DNA of 64,000 bases from JACKJK01 sp046159835 (GTDB lineage: Bacteria > Pseudomonadota > Alphaproteobacteria > Rhizobiales > Tepidamorphaceae): positions 1,054,001-1,118,000 of the forward strand of contig NZ_JBJXCY010000001.1 in assembly GCF_046159835.1 (NCBI RefSeq), given 5' to 3'. The notes under the pieces were generated by a model. That model saw nothing but the letters and a program-made list of their open reading frames with translations. It ran no database searches and had not been told where the DNA came from. Position numbers and translations under genes: made by a program. This document shows positions 54,985 through 64,000 of this stretch, in pieces (positions within the stretch are counted from its first letter, which is position 1; each line of letters begins with the position of its first letter).

Positions 54985-56253
54985 ATGCTCCGTCGCGTTG
55001 TCGTAACTGGATTGGGCGCGGTCACGCCGCTTGGCGGCAATATTGACCTGACCTGGAAGCGTTTGCTGGCCGGCGAGAATAGTGCCAAGCGCGTGACCGA
55101 GTTCGAGGTCGATGACATCGCGTGCAAGATCGCCTGTCCTGTCCGCTTCGGCGACGGGTCCGGCGACACGTTCAATCCTGACGCCTATATGGAGCCGAAG
55201 GAGCAGCGCAAGGTCGACCGCTTCATCGTCTATGCCATTGCGGCCGCCCAGCAGGCGATCGAGGATTCCGGCTGGGAACCCAAGACCTACGAAGAGCAGA
55301 TAGCCTCTGGCGTGATGGTCGGGTCGGGTATCGGTGGCCTGATGGGCATCGAGAACTGCGCCAAGATCCTGGAAGAGAAGGGGCCGCGCAGGCTGTCCCC
55401 GTTCTTCATCCCAAGCTGCCTCATCAACCTCGCCTCCGGGCACATCTCCATCCGCCACGGCCTCAAGGGGCCGAACCACGCGGTGGTGACGGCCTGCTCC
55501 ACCGGTGCGCACGCCATCGGCGATGCGTCTCGCCTTATTGCCTATGGCGATGCGGACGTGATGGTCGCCGGCGGTGCGGAAGGTGCGGTCTGCCGGCTGG
55601 CGCTCGCGGGCTTTGCCGCCTGCCGTGCGCTGTCCACGAATTTCAACGACGAGCCGCAGAAGGGCTCGCGCCCCTATGACCGCGACCGTGACGGCTTCGT
55701 CATGGGCGAGGGCGCCGGCGTCGTCGTTCTGGAAGAATACGAGCACGCCAAGGCGCGCGGCGCGAAGATCTACGGCGAAGTGATCGGCTACGGCATGTCC
55801 GGCGACGCCTATCACATCACCGCCCCGTCCCAGGACGGCGACGGTGCCTATCGCTGCATGAAGTCCGCCCTTGGCCGCGCGGGTATCGAAGCCTCTGACA
55901 TCGACTACATCAACGCCCACGGAACCTCGACGCCGCTCGGCGACGAGATCGAACTGGGCGCGGTGGAGCGTCTTGTCGGTGATGCGGCCTCGAACCTGTC
56001 CATGTCATCGACCAAGTCGGCAATCGGCCACCTTCTGGGTGCCGCCGGTGCGGTGGAAGCCATCTTCTCGCTGCTCGCCATGCGCGACCAGGTTGCTCCG
56101 CCCACGCTCAATCTCGACAATCCATCCGTCGAGACCAAGATCGACCTCGTGCCTCACACTGCGCGCAAGCGCGAAATCAACACGATCCTCACCAACTCGT
56201 TCGGATTCGGTGGCACGAACGCCTCGCTCATCATGCGACGCGTCGAAGCCTGA
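54985..56253 (+). CDS. fabF: 3-oxoacyl-ACP synthase II
   Basis: 422 residues. The catalytic cysteine is in TACSTGAHAIGDA, with histidines in NAHGTSTPLGD and KSAIGHLLGAAGAV, the Cys-His-His triad of condensing enzymes. The N-terminus MLRRVVVTGLGAVTPLG is typical. It elongates acyl-ACP with malonyl-ACP. Confidence 0.96.
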   Translation: MLRRVVVTGLGAVTPLGGNIDLTWKRLLAGENSAKRVTEFEVDDIACKIACPVRFGDGSGDTFNPDAYMEPKEQRKVDRFIVYAIAAAQQAIEDSGWEPKTYEEQIASGVMVGSGIGGLMGIENCAKILEEKGPRRLSPFFIPSCLINLASGHISIRHGLKGPNHAVVTACSTGAHAIGDASRLIAYGDADVMVAGGAEGAVCRLALAGFAACRALSTNFNDEPQKGSRPYDRDRDGFVMGEGAGVVVLEEYEHAKARGAKIYGEVIGYGMSGDAYHITAPSQDGDGAYRCMKSALGRAGIEASDIDYINAHGTSTPLGDEIELGAVERLVGDAASNLSMSSTKSAIGHLLGAAGAVEAIFSLLAMRDQVAPPTLNLDNPSVETKIDLVPHTARKREINTILTNSFGFGGTNASLIMRRVEA

Positions 56254-56421
56254 CCCATCAGTCGGCGCGGTGGCGCTGGACAGGTGTGAAGTCCGCTCTT
56301 TTGCCACATTGGAGCGGCTAGTGTCTGGGCCCCGAACGGCTGGCGCGCAAGCGCGCGGAAGCCGATGGAACGAGTTGGCGATGCGCACCCGATCCGCGCG
56401 AGTCTTGAAGGAAATCGGCAC

Positions 56422-57591
56422 GTGAGTGAGAACGACAATCCCCGGGACGAAACCAGCACCGAACACGAGGAGCCGGCCCCGATGCCGACGCGCAGCCGCC
56501 GTGTGAAGCCGCCGAAGGCGAAGCGCAAGGCGCGCCGCAATCCGTTCATCGTGCTGATGTCGGGCTTCTTCTCGCTGCTGTTCCTGGGCGTGATCGTCGG
56601 CGGCGCCACGCTCTATCTCGGCAAGATCTGGTTCGACCGGGAAGGCCCGCTGACGGAAGCGAAAACGGTCGTTATCCAGCGCGGTCGCGGCGTGCAGCAG
56701 ATCGCCCAGCAGCTCAAGCATGAAGGCGTCATCGACAAGGGCGGTTTCATCGACGATGGCCTGATCTTCGCCGGCGGCGTGTTTCTCCACAAGGCGCAGG
56801 GCGAGTTGAAGGCCGGCGAGTATGCCTTCGAGCCGGGGGCTTCCATGTACGATGTCATGGAGAAGCTGCGCTCGGGCAAGTCGATTCTCCATGGCCTCAC
56901 CGTGGCCGAGGGTCTGACCAGCAAGCAGATCGTCGCGCTGGTCAATTCCCACGATATGCTGTCTGGCGACGAGGTGCAGGAGATCCCCGACGAGGGCATG
57001 CTGCTTCCCGAAACCTACAAGTTCACTCGTGGCACGCCGCGCGCCCAGATCGTTCGCCAGATGCGCGCCGATCTCGACAAGGCGCTGGCCGATGCCTGGG
57101 AAAACCGCGATCCGGAACTGCCGCTGAACAGCCCGGAAGAGATGCTGACGCTGGCCTCCATCGTGGAGAAGGAAACCGCGGTTGCCGCCGAGCGTCCGCA
57201 GGTTGCATCGGTCTTCGTCAATCGCCTGCGCAAAGGCATGAAGCTGCAGTCGGACCCGACCATCATCTACGGTTTGTATGGCGGCGATGCATGGGGCGTG
57301 TCGCGCACCATCACCCGCTCCGAGCTGAACGCGCCGAATCCGTATAGCACCTACCAGATTGATCGCCTGCCGCCGGGCCCCATCGCCAATGTGGGTGTCG
57401 ATGCGCTCAAGGCGGTCTCGCAGCCGGCGGAGACGGACTACCTGTACTTTGTCGCCGACGGCACGGGCGGGCACGCCTTCGCCAAGACGCTCGACGAGCA
57501 CAATCGCAATGTTGCCAAGTGGCGCGAAATCGAGAAGACGCGCGGCCAGCAGCAGGGTGCCTCGGCAGCAGACGGCGCAACAACGCAGTAG
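56422..57591 (+). CDS. mltG: Endolytic peptidoglycan transglycosylase MltG
   Basis: 389 residues from a GTG at 56422 with AAGGA about 9 bases upstream. A basic Pro-rich cytoplasmic part precedes one membrane helix (FIVLMSGFFSLLFLGVIVGG, about residues 46-65). The YceG domain follows, with a LysM-like region and the catalytic glutamate in LASIVEKETAVAAERPQVA, then VFVNRLRKGMKLQSDPTI. It cuts nascent glycan strands and sets their length. Confidence 0.93.
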   Translation: MSENDNPRDETSTEHEEPAPMPTRSRRVKPPKAKRKARRNPFIVLMSGFFSLLFLGVIVGGATLYLGKIWFDREGPLTEAKTVVIQRGRGVQQIAQQLKHEGVIDKGGFIDDGLIFAGGVFLHKAQGELKAGEYAFEPGASMYDVMEKLRSGKSILHGLTVAEGLTSKQIVALVNSHDMLSGDEVQEIPDEGMLLPETYKFTRGTPRAQIVRQMRADLDKALADAWENRDPELPLNSPEEMLTLASIVEKETAVAAERPQVASVFVNRLRKGMKLQSDPTIIYGLYGGDAWGVSRTITRSELNAPNPYSTYQIDRLPPGPIANVGVDALKAVSQPAETDYLYFVADGTGGHAFAKTLDEHNRNVAKWREIEKTRGQQQGASAADGATTQ

Positions 57592-57616
57592 CTACCAGGC
57601 CTGGGGGGGGGCAACG

Positions 57617-58519
57617 ATGTCGACCAGCGTGGGCAACCTAGCGAGCATGACCGGCTTTGCCGCCGTGTCGGGCAGCGGTGCGGACCACGACTGGGAATGG
57701 ACGTTGCGCTCTGTCAACGGCAAGGGCCTCGACCTGCGCTTCCGCTTACCTGCCGGTTTTGAACGTATCGAGCCGGCACTGCGCACGCTCGCCGGCAAGG
57801 CGTTTGCGCGCGGGTCGATGACCGTGTCGGTCACCATCCGCAAGCAGGGCGGTGACGAGCAGGGCCTCGTCGTCAATCGCGCCGCTCTCGACACCGTCCA
57901 GCAACTTGCCCAGGAACTGGCGCGCCAGACCGGCGCCACGCCCGCAACCGTTGATGGCTATCTCTCCGTACGCGGCATTTTCGAGACCGAGAATGCCGGA
58001 GCCGACACGCCGGATGCAGGCCTCTATAAGACATTGGAAAATGGCTTTCCCGCAGCACTTGACGCACTCGCCACCGCACGCGCGAGCGAAGGCGCGGCCA
58101 TCGGCGCGGTGCTGGCCGAGCAGATGGACACGGTCGCCGACCTGACGGCGCAGGCCGATGCATTGCCCGCCCGCAGGCCCGAAGCGGTCGCAGCACGCCT
58201 CAAGGGGCTTGTCTCCGATCTTCTGAACGCCTCGCCGCAGCTCGACCCGGAGCGCCTGCACCAGGAAGCGGTTCTGATGGCGGCAAAGGCCGATATCCGC
58301 GAGGAGCTCGACAGGTTGAACGCCCACGTGGAAGCCGCCCGCGTGTTGCTCGCCAAGGGCGGGCCGGTAGGCCGCGATCTCAATTTTCTCGCGCAGGAAT
58401 TCAACCGCGAGGCCAACACGCTCTGCTCGAAGTCGAGCGACACGGAGCTGACGCGCATCGGCCTGAAGCTGAAGAGCGTGATCGACCAGTTCCGCGAGCA
58501 AGTCCAGAATATCGAATAG
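57617..58519 (+). CDS. YicC family endoribonuclease-like protein
   Basis: 300 residues from the ATG at 57617. ASMTGFAAVSG opens the family, followed by WTLRSVNGKGLDLRFRLP; the C-terminal DUF1732 part contains LNFLAQEFNREANTLCSKS. YicC of E. coli has been described as a ribonuclease acting on small RNA. A G-run precedes the ATG. The gene sits between mltG and gmk, as is common. Confidence 0.92.
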   Translation: MSTSVGNLASMTGFAAVSGSGADHDWEWTLRSVNGKGLDLRFRLPAGFERIEPALRTLAGKAFARGSMTVSVTIRKQGGDEQGLVVNRAALDTVQQLAQELARQTGATPATVDGYLSVRGIFETENAGADTPDAGLYKTLENGFPAALDALATARASEGAAIGAVLAEQMDTVADLTAQADALPARRPEAVAARLKGLVSDLLNASPQLDPERLHQEAVLMAAKADIREELDRLNAHVEAARVLLAKGGPVGRDLNFLAQEFNREANTLCSKSSDTELTRIGLKLKSVIDQFREQVQNIE

Positions 58520-58529
58520 GCGACGAAGC

Positions 58530-59189
58530 ATGGCGCAGGACGCAACAGCGACACGGCGCGGGATCATGTTGGTCCTGTCATCGCCCTCCGGCGCGGGCAA
58601 GACGACGATATCGCGCGCGGTTCTCGACCAGGAGCGCGCCAACGGCCTGGACCTCTCCATTTCCGCGACCACGCGCGCCAAGCGCCCCAGCGAGATGGAA
58701 GGCGTGCACTACCACTTCATGTCCGAAAAGCAGTTCCTCAAGAAGCGCGATGCCGGCGAGTTCCTCGAATCGGCCGAAGTGCACGGTAACCACTACGCGA
58801 CCCCGCGCGAGGAAGTCGAACAGGCCTTATCCGCCGGCAAGGACGTGCTCTTCGACATCGACTGGCAGGGTGCCAAGCAGATCCGCAAGGCCGCGCCCGG
58901 CGATGTCGTCAGCGTCTTCATCCTGCCGCCGGACGTGAAGTCGCTTCGCGAGCGGCTGGAACGGCGCGCGGAAGATGACGAGGCGACCATCAAGCGCCGC
59001 CTTGCCAACGCACGCGTCGAGATCGGCCACTGGCAGGAATACGACCACGTGGTCGTCAATCGCGATCTGGGGGAGAGCGTGAAGACGGTTCTGGCGATCC
59101 TGCACGCCGCCCGCTCCACCACCAAGCGCCAGACCGGGCTGGTGGACGGCGTGGCGCGCCTTAGCGCCGATCTGGAAGCCCTCGAATAG
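58530..59189 (+). CDS. gmk: Guanylate kinase
   Basis: 219 residues. P-loop LSSPSGAGKTTIS, then SATTRAKRPSEMEGVHYHF for GMP binding and VLFDIDWQGAKQIR. It phosphorylates GMP to GDP, downstream of the guaA product. Eleven bases after yicC on the same strand, it ends four bases from the convergent rsmA. Confidence 0.96.
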   Translation: MAQDATATRRGIMLVLSSPSGAGKTTISRAVLDQERANGLDLSISATTRAKRPSEMEGVHYHFMSEKQFLKKRDAGEFLESAEVHGNHYATPREEVEQALSAGKDVLFDIDWQGAKQIRKAAPGDVVSVFILPPDVKSLRERLERRAEDDEATIKRRLANARVEIGHWQEYDHVVVNRDLGESVKTVLAILHAARSTTKRQTGLVDGVARLSADLEALE

Positions 59190-59193
59190 GCTT

Positions 59194-60051
59194 TTACGCG
59201 CTGGCCTGCTGTGCTCGTGCGAGCGCGGCGAACCCGGCGATATCGACGGTTTCGGCGCGCGCCGTCTCGGCGATGCCGACCTCATCCAGCACGGCCTTGG
59301 GGTCCGCAAACAGCGGCTTGAGGCTTTGGCGCAGCATCTTGCGGCGCTGGCCGAAGGCTGCGCGCGTCACCGTCTCCAGTGCCTTGAGGTCGCAAGGGTG
59401 TTGGACCTCTTTCGGCACGAGCTGCACGACCGACGAGATCACCTTCGGCGGCGGTGAAAAGGCCTGCGGCGGCACGTCGAACACGATGCGCGCATGGGTC
59501 CGCCATCCGGTCAGAACGCCGAGCCGGCCATAGGCATCGTCGCCCGGCTGCGCGACGATCCGTTCGCCCACTTCGCGCTGGAACATCAGCACCATCCGGT
59601 CGAACCACGCGGGCCACGGCTCGCTGCCGAGCCAGTTGGTCAGCAGCGGCGTGGCGACATTGTAGGGCAGGTTGGCGCAGATGCGCTTCGGCCCGTCGCG
59701 GCCCGCCATCAGTTCGCGGTGGTCGAATTGAAGCGCGTCGCCCTCGATCACCGTCAGCCGGCCGTCACTGGCCTGTGCGACCTGCGCCAGCGCCTCGAGG
59801 CAGCGCGCATCCTTCTCGATGGCCGTCACGCTCGCGGCACCTTCCAGCAGCAGCGCGCGTGTCAGACCGCCGGGACCGGGGCCGACTTCGAGGATGTGCA
59901 CACCCTCCAGCGGTCCGGCGGCGCGCGCGATCTTGCGGGTAAGATTGAGGTCGAGCAGGAAGTTCTGCCCAAGCGCCTTGGTCGCACGCAGGCCGTGTTC
60001 AGCGATCACGTCGCGCAGTGGCGGCAGCGCGTCCAGCGCCTGCATGCTCAT
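59194..60051 (-). CDS. rsmA: 16S rRNA dimethyladenosine transferase
   Basis: 285 residues. KALGQNFLLD, the SAM loop LEVGPGPGGLTRALL and the catalytic NLPYNVATPLL are all present. It dimethylates A1518/A1519 of 16S rRNA. The start overlaps the pdxA stop (ATGA), within the lptD-surA-pdxA-rsmA operon known from many proteobacteria. Confidence 0.96.
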   Translation of the reverse strand: MSMQALDALPPLRDVIAEHGLRATKALGQNFLLDLNLTRKIARAAGPLEGVHILEVGPGPGGLTRALLLEGAASVTAIEKDARCLEALAQVAQASDGRLTVIEGDALQFDHRELMAGRDGPKRICANLPYNVATPLLTNWLGSEPWPAWFDRMVLMFQREVGERIVAQPGDDAYGRLGVLTGWRTHARIVFDVPPQAFSPPPKVISSVVQLVPKEVQHPCDLKALETVTRAAFGQRRKMLRQSLKPLFADPKAVLDEVGIAETARAETVDIAGFAALARAQQASA

Positions 60052-61103
60052 GCGCTCGCGCCCGCAGGTATTCGCTGGTTTGTAGCCAACCTTGCTGCCA
60101 TCTTCAGCGCTTCGGCAAGGCTCGCGACATTCGCCTTGCCGGTCCCGGCAATGTCGAACGCGGTGCCGTGGTCGGGCGAAGTGCGCACGAAGGGCAACCC
60201 GAGCGTGACGTTGACGCCGGTGTCGAAGGCGATGGTCTTGATCGGGATCAGCGCCTGGTCGTGATACATGCAGACCGCCGCGTCGTAACCGCTGCGCGCG
60301 CGGGCGTGGAACATGGTGTCGGCGGGCAGGGGGCCGCGCACGTCGAAGCCCTTGGCCTGCAATTGCGCGATGGCCGGCGCGACCGTCTCCACGTCTTCGC
60401 GCCCGATCGTGCCGCCTTCGCCCGCGTGCGGGTTCAGTCCGGCGACTGCAATGCGCGGCGCATCCACCCCAAAGCGGGACCTCAGATCACGGACGACGAT
60501 CTCCACCGTCTCGACGATGAGGTCTGTGCTCAGGGCGTCCGGAACGGCGTTCAAAGGAATGTGGACGGTCACCGGCACGACCCGCAGGTCTGCGCCCGCC
60601 AGCATCATCACCGGATGCACGGCATGGCCCAGATGGTCGCTCGCCAGCGCGCCGAGATACTCGGTGTGACCGGGATAGCGGAAACCCGCCGCATAGAGCG
60701 TTTCCTTGCAGATCGGGTTGGTGACGACACCGGACAGTTCGCCTGCGAGCGTTAGCCGCACGGCTGCCTCGATGGAGCCCGTGACGAGGCCCGCCTGCGC
60801 CGTATCCGTTTTTCCTGCAATGCTCGGACCTGACGGAGAAGCAAGCTCCAGGACCGGGAAAGACGTCTGGAAGAGGGACGCGGCCGCAGAAAGCGAACCC
60901 GCTTCCACGCGGACCAGTTCGAGCTCGCCGAGCCGGCACGCACGCGCGCGTTCCGCCACGATCTCACCGCCACCGATCAGCACAAACGGGGGGAGGCCCA
61001 GTTCCTCGCGGCGCAGGAATGCCATGGCCGCAAGCTCCGGCCCGATACCGGCCGGCTCGCCAATGGTCAGTGCAAGCGGGAGAGAGCCGTCACCGGCAGT
61101 CAT
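60048..61103 (-). CDS. pdxA: 4-hydroxythreonine-4-phosphate dehydrogenase
   Basis: 351 residues. LTIGEPAGIGPELAAMAFL opens the protein; metal-ligand histidines lie in GHTEYLGAL, GLNPHAGEGG and MYHDQALIPIK. It acts in DXP-dependent pyridoxal phosphate synthesis. Its position between surA and rsmA is the standard one. Confidence 0.95.
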   Translation of the reverse strand: MTAGDGSLPLALTIGEPAGIGPELAAMAFLRREELGLPPFVLIGGGEIVAERARACRLGELELVRVEAGSLSAAASLFQTSFPVLELASPSGPSIAGKTDTAQAGLVTGSIEAAVRLTLAGELSGVVTNPICKETLYAAGFRYPGHTEYLGALASDHLGHAVHPVMMLAGADLRVVPVTVHIPLNAVPDALSTDLIVETVEIVVRDLRSRFGVDAPRIAVAGLNPHAGEGGTIGREDVETVAPAIAQLQAKGFDVRGPLPADTMFHARARSGYDAAVCMYHDQALIPIKTIAFDTGVNVTLGLPFVRTSPDHGTAFDIAGTGKANVASLAEALKMAARLATNQRIPAGASA

Positions 61104-61118
61104 GGCCGGCCTCGAGGA

Positions 61119-62087
61119 TCATTTGCGGACGATCAGCGCGCTCTGCTTGAGGTCGATCAGCAGCCGGCGGGCAAGGACCTGGCCACGATCGTTCATCAAC
61201 TCGCTCTGGGCTTCCTTGCGGGCTGCGGTGTCGTCCTTGATCTCGCGGCGCGAGCACACGGCATACATTTCCAGCGCGTTCTTGGTGCGGCGCGGCTCGG
61301 TCATCTGGTTGTCGCCGGTCGCCTTGAGCCGCTCCTGATCTTCCGGGTCGAAGACGGTCAGCACCTTGCGGCCAAACCGGTCCCAGACTACGCCTTCGAA
61401 CTGCTGGGTGAGCTGGTGTGTGGAATCGCAATTCTGGAACTGGCTGCGCACCGTCTGCGCCGTCTTCATGCGCTGGGCAAGCTGAGACTGGGAGACGTCC
61501 TTGGGCAGAATGACGATGATTTTCTGCAGCTCGTACTGCGTCGTCAGCTCTTCGGCGGGCGTGTCGCTGTCGCCCATCGCGTTGAGCACGTCCTGCTCGC
61601 GGATGCGCACCTCTTCGCGGAAGCGCTGGCGCACGACGTCGGCCCACACGAGATCGGCTTCCAGCCGCTGGCGCAGCGTTGCGGGATTGACGCCGGACTT
61701 CTTGAACGCGGTGGTGAGCTGGCTTGACGACATTTTCAGCCGCTGGGCAATGCTGCCATAGGCACTCTCGATGGCGCTGTCCTGCGCCTTCAGGCCGAGG
61801 CGCTTGGCTTCCTGGAACTTGAGCTTCTCTTCGATCAGTTCTTCCAGGGCTGCAGAGTTCATCGCCTTCTGGCTGCCCTTGCGCGAGACGACCGAGAGGA
61901 ACTTCGCGCGCGCGGACACGTCGTAGGACGTGATCGGTTCGTCGTTCACAAGCGCGACGACGCGGGTCTGCGCCGATGCGGTCGCCGGAAGGGCGACGTT
62001 GATGGCGAGCATGATGGCTGCAGCGAACACAAGTCCGAAGGTCGCGCGCACCCGGATCGCGGTGTTGGTGTAAGGCGTCATTCTCAT
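61119..62087 (-). CDS. SurA-like periplasmic chaperone
   Basis: About 322 residues; three nearby ATGs (62102, 62087, 62081) leave the start uncertain. A signal peptide ends near ATASAQ. The N-terminal chaperone domain is clear (VALVNDEPITSYDVSARAKF, LEELIEEKLKFQEAKRLGL). The middle, where a parvulin domain is expected, is weakly conserved and may lack isomerase activity. SurA helps outer-membrane proteins reach the Bam complex, and its operon partner LptD is a known client. Confidence 0.85.
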   Translation of the reverse strand: MRMTPYTNTAIRVRATFGLVFAAAIMLAINVALPATASAQTRVVALVNDEPITSYDVSARAKFLSVVSRKGSQKAMNSAALEELIEEKLKFQEAKRLGLKAQDSAIESAYGSIAQRLKMSSSQLTTAFKKSGVNPATLRQRLEADLVWADVVRQRFREEVRIREQDVLNAMGDSDTPAEELTTQYELQKIIVILPKDVSQSQLAQRMKTAQTVRSQFQNCDSTHQLTQQFEGVVWDRFGRKVLTVFDPEDQERLKATGDNQMTEPRRTKNALEMYAVCSRREIKDDTAARKEAQSELMNDRGQVLARRLLIDLKQSALIVRK

Positions 62088-62182
62088 CCCGCTGATTGTC
62101 ATTGTTGCGGCGTCACGCCGCTGTGTGCGGCATGCAGTATGCGCCGATATCGGCGCCAATGTGACGCCAGTGCGCGCTGCGA

Positions 62183-64000
62183 TCAATTGCCGGGCAGGTT
62201 GGTCGACAGTTGCGAGCCGCCCAGGTGGCGCAGCGAGAAGCGGAACATGATGCGCTCGTCCGCCTCGACCTCGTCGGTCGAGAAGTTGATGTTCTCGTAG
62301 ACGATGGAGGCCGAGTAGCAAAGGTCTTCGTATTTCAGACCCACCGAATGCGAGAGCACGCGGGCATCGGCAATATCGTAGCGGACCGAGCCGAAGGCCG
62401 ACCAGTATTCGTGCAGCTTCAGCGACGCAGTACCGGCGATTTCCTCACGGTCGTCGGAATAGCCGAGCGTGGGCTGGGCATCGATCGCGGAATAGGTGAC
62501 CGAGCCGCTGAAACGCGATGTCGTCACAGCAGCCTGCAGGTCGGCGCGCTTCAGGGAGAAGTCGTCCTCGTCGAATCGGCCCTTGGCGGCGAGGCGGAAG
62601 ATCGGGTTCGGCGAGAAGTAGATTGCGCCGACATAATCCGAACGATCCGACTCAAGTCCGGAGTCGGTGGGGAACGGGTTGTCCCCGCCCAGGTGGAAGC
62701 TCTGGCCGATGACGGTGTCCACCGTGTAGCCGTTGTTGAACTTCGTCTTCATCTTGACGCCGACATTGGCGCGGCTGCCGCCCTCGATCCGGTCGTAGCC
62801 GGAGAACTTGTTCCACGCGAAAAGGTTGGTGTCGTCAAAGACGAAGCTTTGCGCATCCTCGTTGACGATTTCGTTGCCGGACTGATTGTTGGCATCGGGC
62901 CGCGCCACGACCTGCACGATCGGCTCGAACACGCTGTAACCGGCAGTGTGCGTTGCCAGCAGCGGGTAGCGCCACTCCATGCCGGCCGACACCATGCCGC
63001 GGGCGATGGAGCGGTCGTCGACATCCGTGAACTGGTTCACCAGGCCGTCCGGATCATCGACGCTGCCGTAGAACAGGTCGGCGCGGGCAGACAGGAAGGG
63101 CGTCAGCAGGTGGCCGCCGAGATTGTGCGTTGCCCGCCAGTCGGCTTCAGACGACAGGCGCGTGAAGGTGCCCGGCGCGCCGCGCAGGAAGCAATCATTG
63201 TCGTTGATCGTCGCGGGATTGTTCTCGTCGCAGCTTGCATTCAGCGGCATGTAGTCGGCTTCGTCGCGCGTCAGGCTGGTGAGGTTGGAATTCACCCGCA
63301 GCGTGCCGCCTGCGATGCTCTGACCGTGGACGTAGTTGTAATCGATGACCGGGTGCACGACCGGCAGTTCGTCCTGGTAGTCGCGCTCGTTCAGCACCGT
63401 GTAGTGCACCGCGCGCGCCTTGAAGTGGTTGCGTGTCGAAAGCCCGGTCAGGAACAACTGCGAACGACCGCGCGAGAAGGTGTCGAGGCGGTAATCGCCG
63501 ATGAAGGTTCGATCCGAAACCAGGATGCCGTCGAAGCCCCAGTCCCAGAACTCGTTGATGTTGAAGCGACCCCAGGCCTCGATATAGCCGCGCTCGCGCT
63601 CGTTGCCGGGAGCCTCGAACTCGTCCGGATCAAGCTGGCTGATGCCGGCGCCGCGAAGCTGGACCGTGCCGTTGGCGACGCGGTGGCGGTAGTGCCCCTT
63701 CAGCATCAGGCCCTGGTTCGTGAACCCGACCGGCGTGATCGTCAGGTCCTTGTTGGGCGCCAGGACCCAGTAATACGGCGTGCCGACGCCCAGGCCGCGG
63801 CGGCTGGAGAACTCGAGTTCCGGGGCGAGGAAGCCGGACTGGCGCTTGTTCTCGGGTGCGGCGTGGAAGAAGTAGGGAACATAGGCCACCGGAACGCCGA
63901 GAAACTCGAAGCGGGCGTTCTCGTAATAGACCATCTGCTCCTTGCGGTCGTAGATGATCCGGGCAGCCTTGATCTGCCACGTCAGCGGCTTGCGCGGGTT
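62183..64000 (-). CDS. lptD: LPS assembly protein LptD (5' part outside window)
   Basis: 605 codons are visible; the gene continues past the window edge, with the frame open through 64000. The visible part begins in the periplasmic beta-jellyroll region (WQIKAARIIYD, YYENARFEFLGVPVAYVPYF) and runs through the large C-terminal barrel to a final strand. LptD with LptE inserts lipopolysaccharide into the outer leaflet. Cys residues in the barrel (NASCDENN, NDNDCFL) could form the family's disulphides. Eighty bases separate it from surA. Confidence 0.95.
   Translation of the reverse strand, partial: NPRKPLTWQIKAARIIYDRKEQMVYYENARFEFLGVPVAYVPYFFHAAPENKRQSGFLAPELEFSSRRGLGVGTPYYWVLAPNKDLTITPVGFTNQGLMLKGHYRHRVANGTVQLRGAGISQLDPDEFEAPGNERERGYIEAWGRFNINEFWDWGFDGILVSDRTFIGDYRLDTFSRGRSQLFLTGLSTRNHFKARAVHYTVLNERDYQDELPVVHPVIDYNYVHGQSIAGGTLRVNSNLTSLTRDEADYMPLNASCDENNPATINDNDCFLRGAPGTFTRLSSEADWRATHNLGGHLLTPFLSARADLFYGSVDDPDGLVNQFTDVDDRSIARGMVSAGMEWRYPLLATHTAGYSVFEPIVQVVARPDANNQSGNEIVNEDAQSFVFDDTNLFAWNKFSGYDRIEGGSRANVGVKMKTKFNNGYTVDTVIGQSFHLGGDNPFPTDSGLESDRSDYVGAIYFSPNPIFRLAAKGRFDEDDFSLKRADLQAAVTTSRFSGSVTYSAIDAQPTLGYSDDREEIAGTASLKLHEYWSAFGSVRYDIADARVLSHSVGLKYEDLCYSASIVYENINFSTDEVEADERIMFRFSLRHLGGSQLSTNLPGN

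Overview
The window looks like a chromosomal segment of a GC-rich alphaproteobacterium, most likely Hyphomicrobiales (Rhizobiales). The reasons are the gene orders fabD-fabG-acpP-fabF-mltG-yicC-gmk and lptD-surA-pdxA-rsmA, NnrU, DUF2232 inside the rpsF-rpsR-rplI cluster, a long acidic tail on L9, and a BcsS-type protein. No genus can be named from sequence alone.

Bases 1-11,170 are an accessory island that stops just outside the 3' end of a tRNA-Gln(CUG) gene (11172-11245, minus). It has two parts. The first (296-5290) is a recombinase cassette: two DUF5681 proteins and a ParB-domain/adenine-or-cytosine DNA methyltransferase on the minus strand, facing a DUF3489-DUF2924-large serine recombinase operon on the plus strand. 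All genes in each arm overlap by 4 bases. The second (5328-10552) is a visibly lower-GC cargo with a surface-glycan theme: a DUF2194/deacetylase-like protein, a family-4 glycosyltransferase, an unrecognised protein and a BcsS-like secreted protein. This cargo is bracketed by the recombinase 3' end and a second, diverged copy of that same 3' end (10615-10722). Degenerate copies of a CCCTGTTATCG motif, one a perfect inverted repeat, follow and lead to the tRNA.

Bases 11,423-20,965 form a catabolic locus: a GntR/FCD regulator and a YdiJ-like FAD/Fe-S 2-hydroxyacid dehydrogenase, divergent from a serine-glyoxylate-type aminotransferase, a three-part TRAP transporter, a ketopantoate-reductase-like enzyme and a GlcG/HbpS protein. 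The set suggests uptake and oxidation of a small 2-hydroxy acid; its identity is not determined.

From 20,990 to 49,478 the genes are mostly housekeeping: a MaoC protein, Ppx/GppA, rlmE, guaB with a structured leader, an RsmB-type methyltransferase, GST, a membrane cNMP-binding protein, guaA, a double-barrel outer membrane protein, DUF3047, an L,D-transpeptidase, a DksA/TraR protein, NnrU, panB, a YfgM-like protein, bamB, der, two tandem glycosyltransferases, an SDR, purF, cvpA, radA, alr and dnaB. From 49,803 to the end come rplI-DUF2232-rpsR-rpsF (minus), divergent from fabD-fabG-acpP-fabF-mltG-yicC-gmk (plus), then rsmA-pdxA-surA-lptD (minus), with lptD cut by the window edge.

The most unusual signals are: (1) purF has no ATG, GTG or TTG upstream of its catalytic cysteine and appears to start at CTG; (2) five GANTC sites lie exactly 21 bp apart between guaA and the outer membrane protein; (3) the glycan cargo is flanked by recombinase 3'-end copies; (4) an outer membrane protein contains two complete barrels in tandem.
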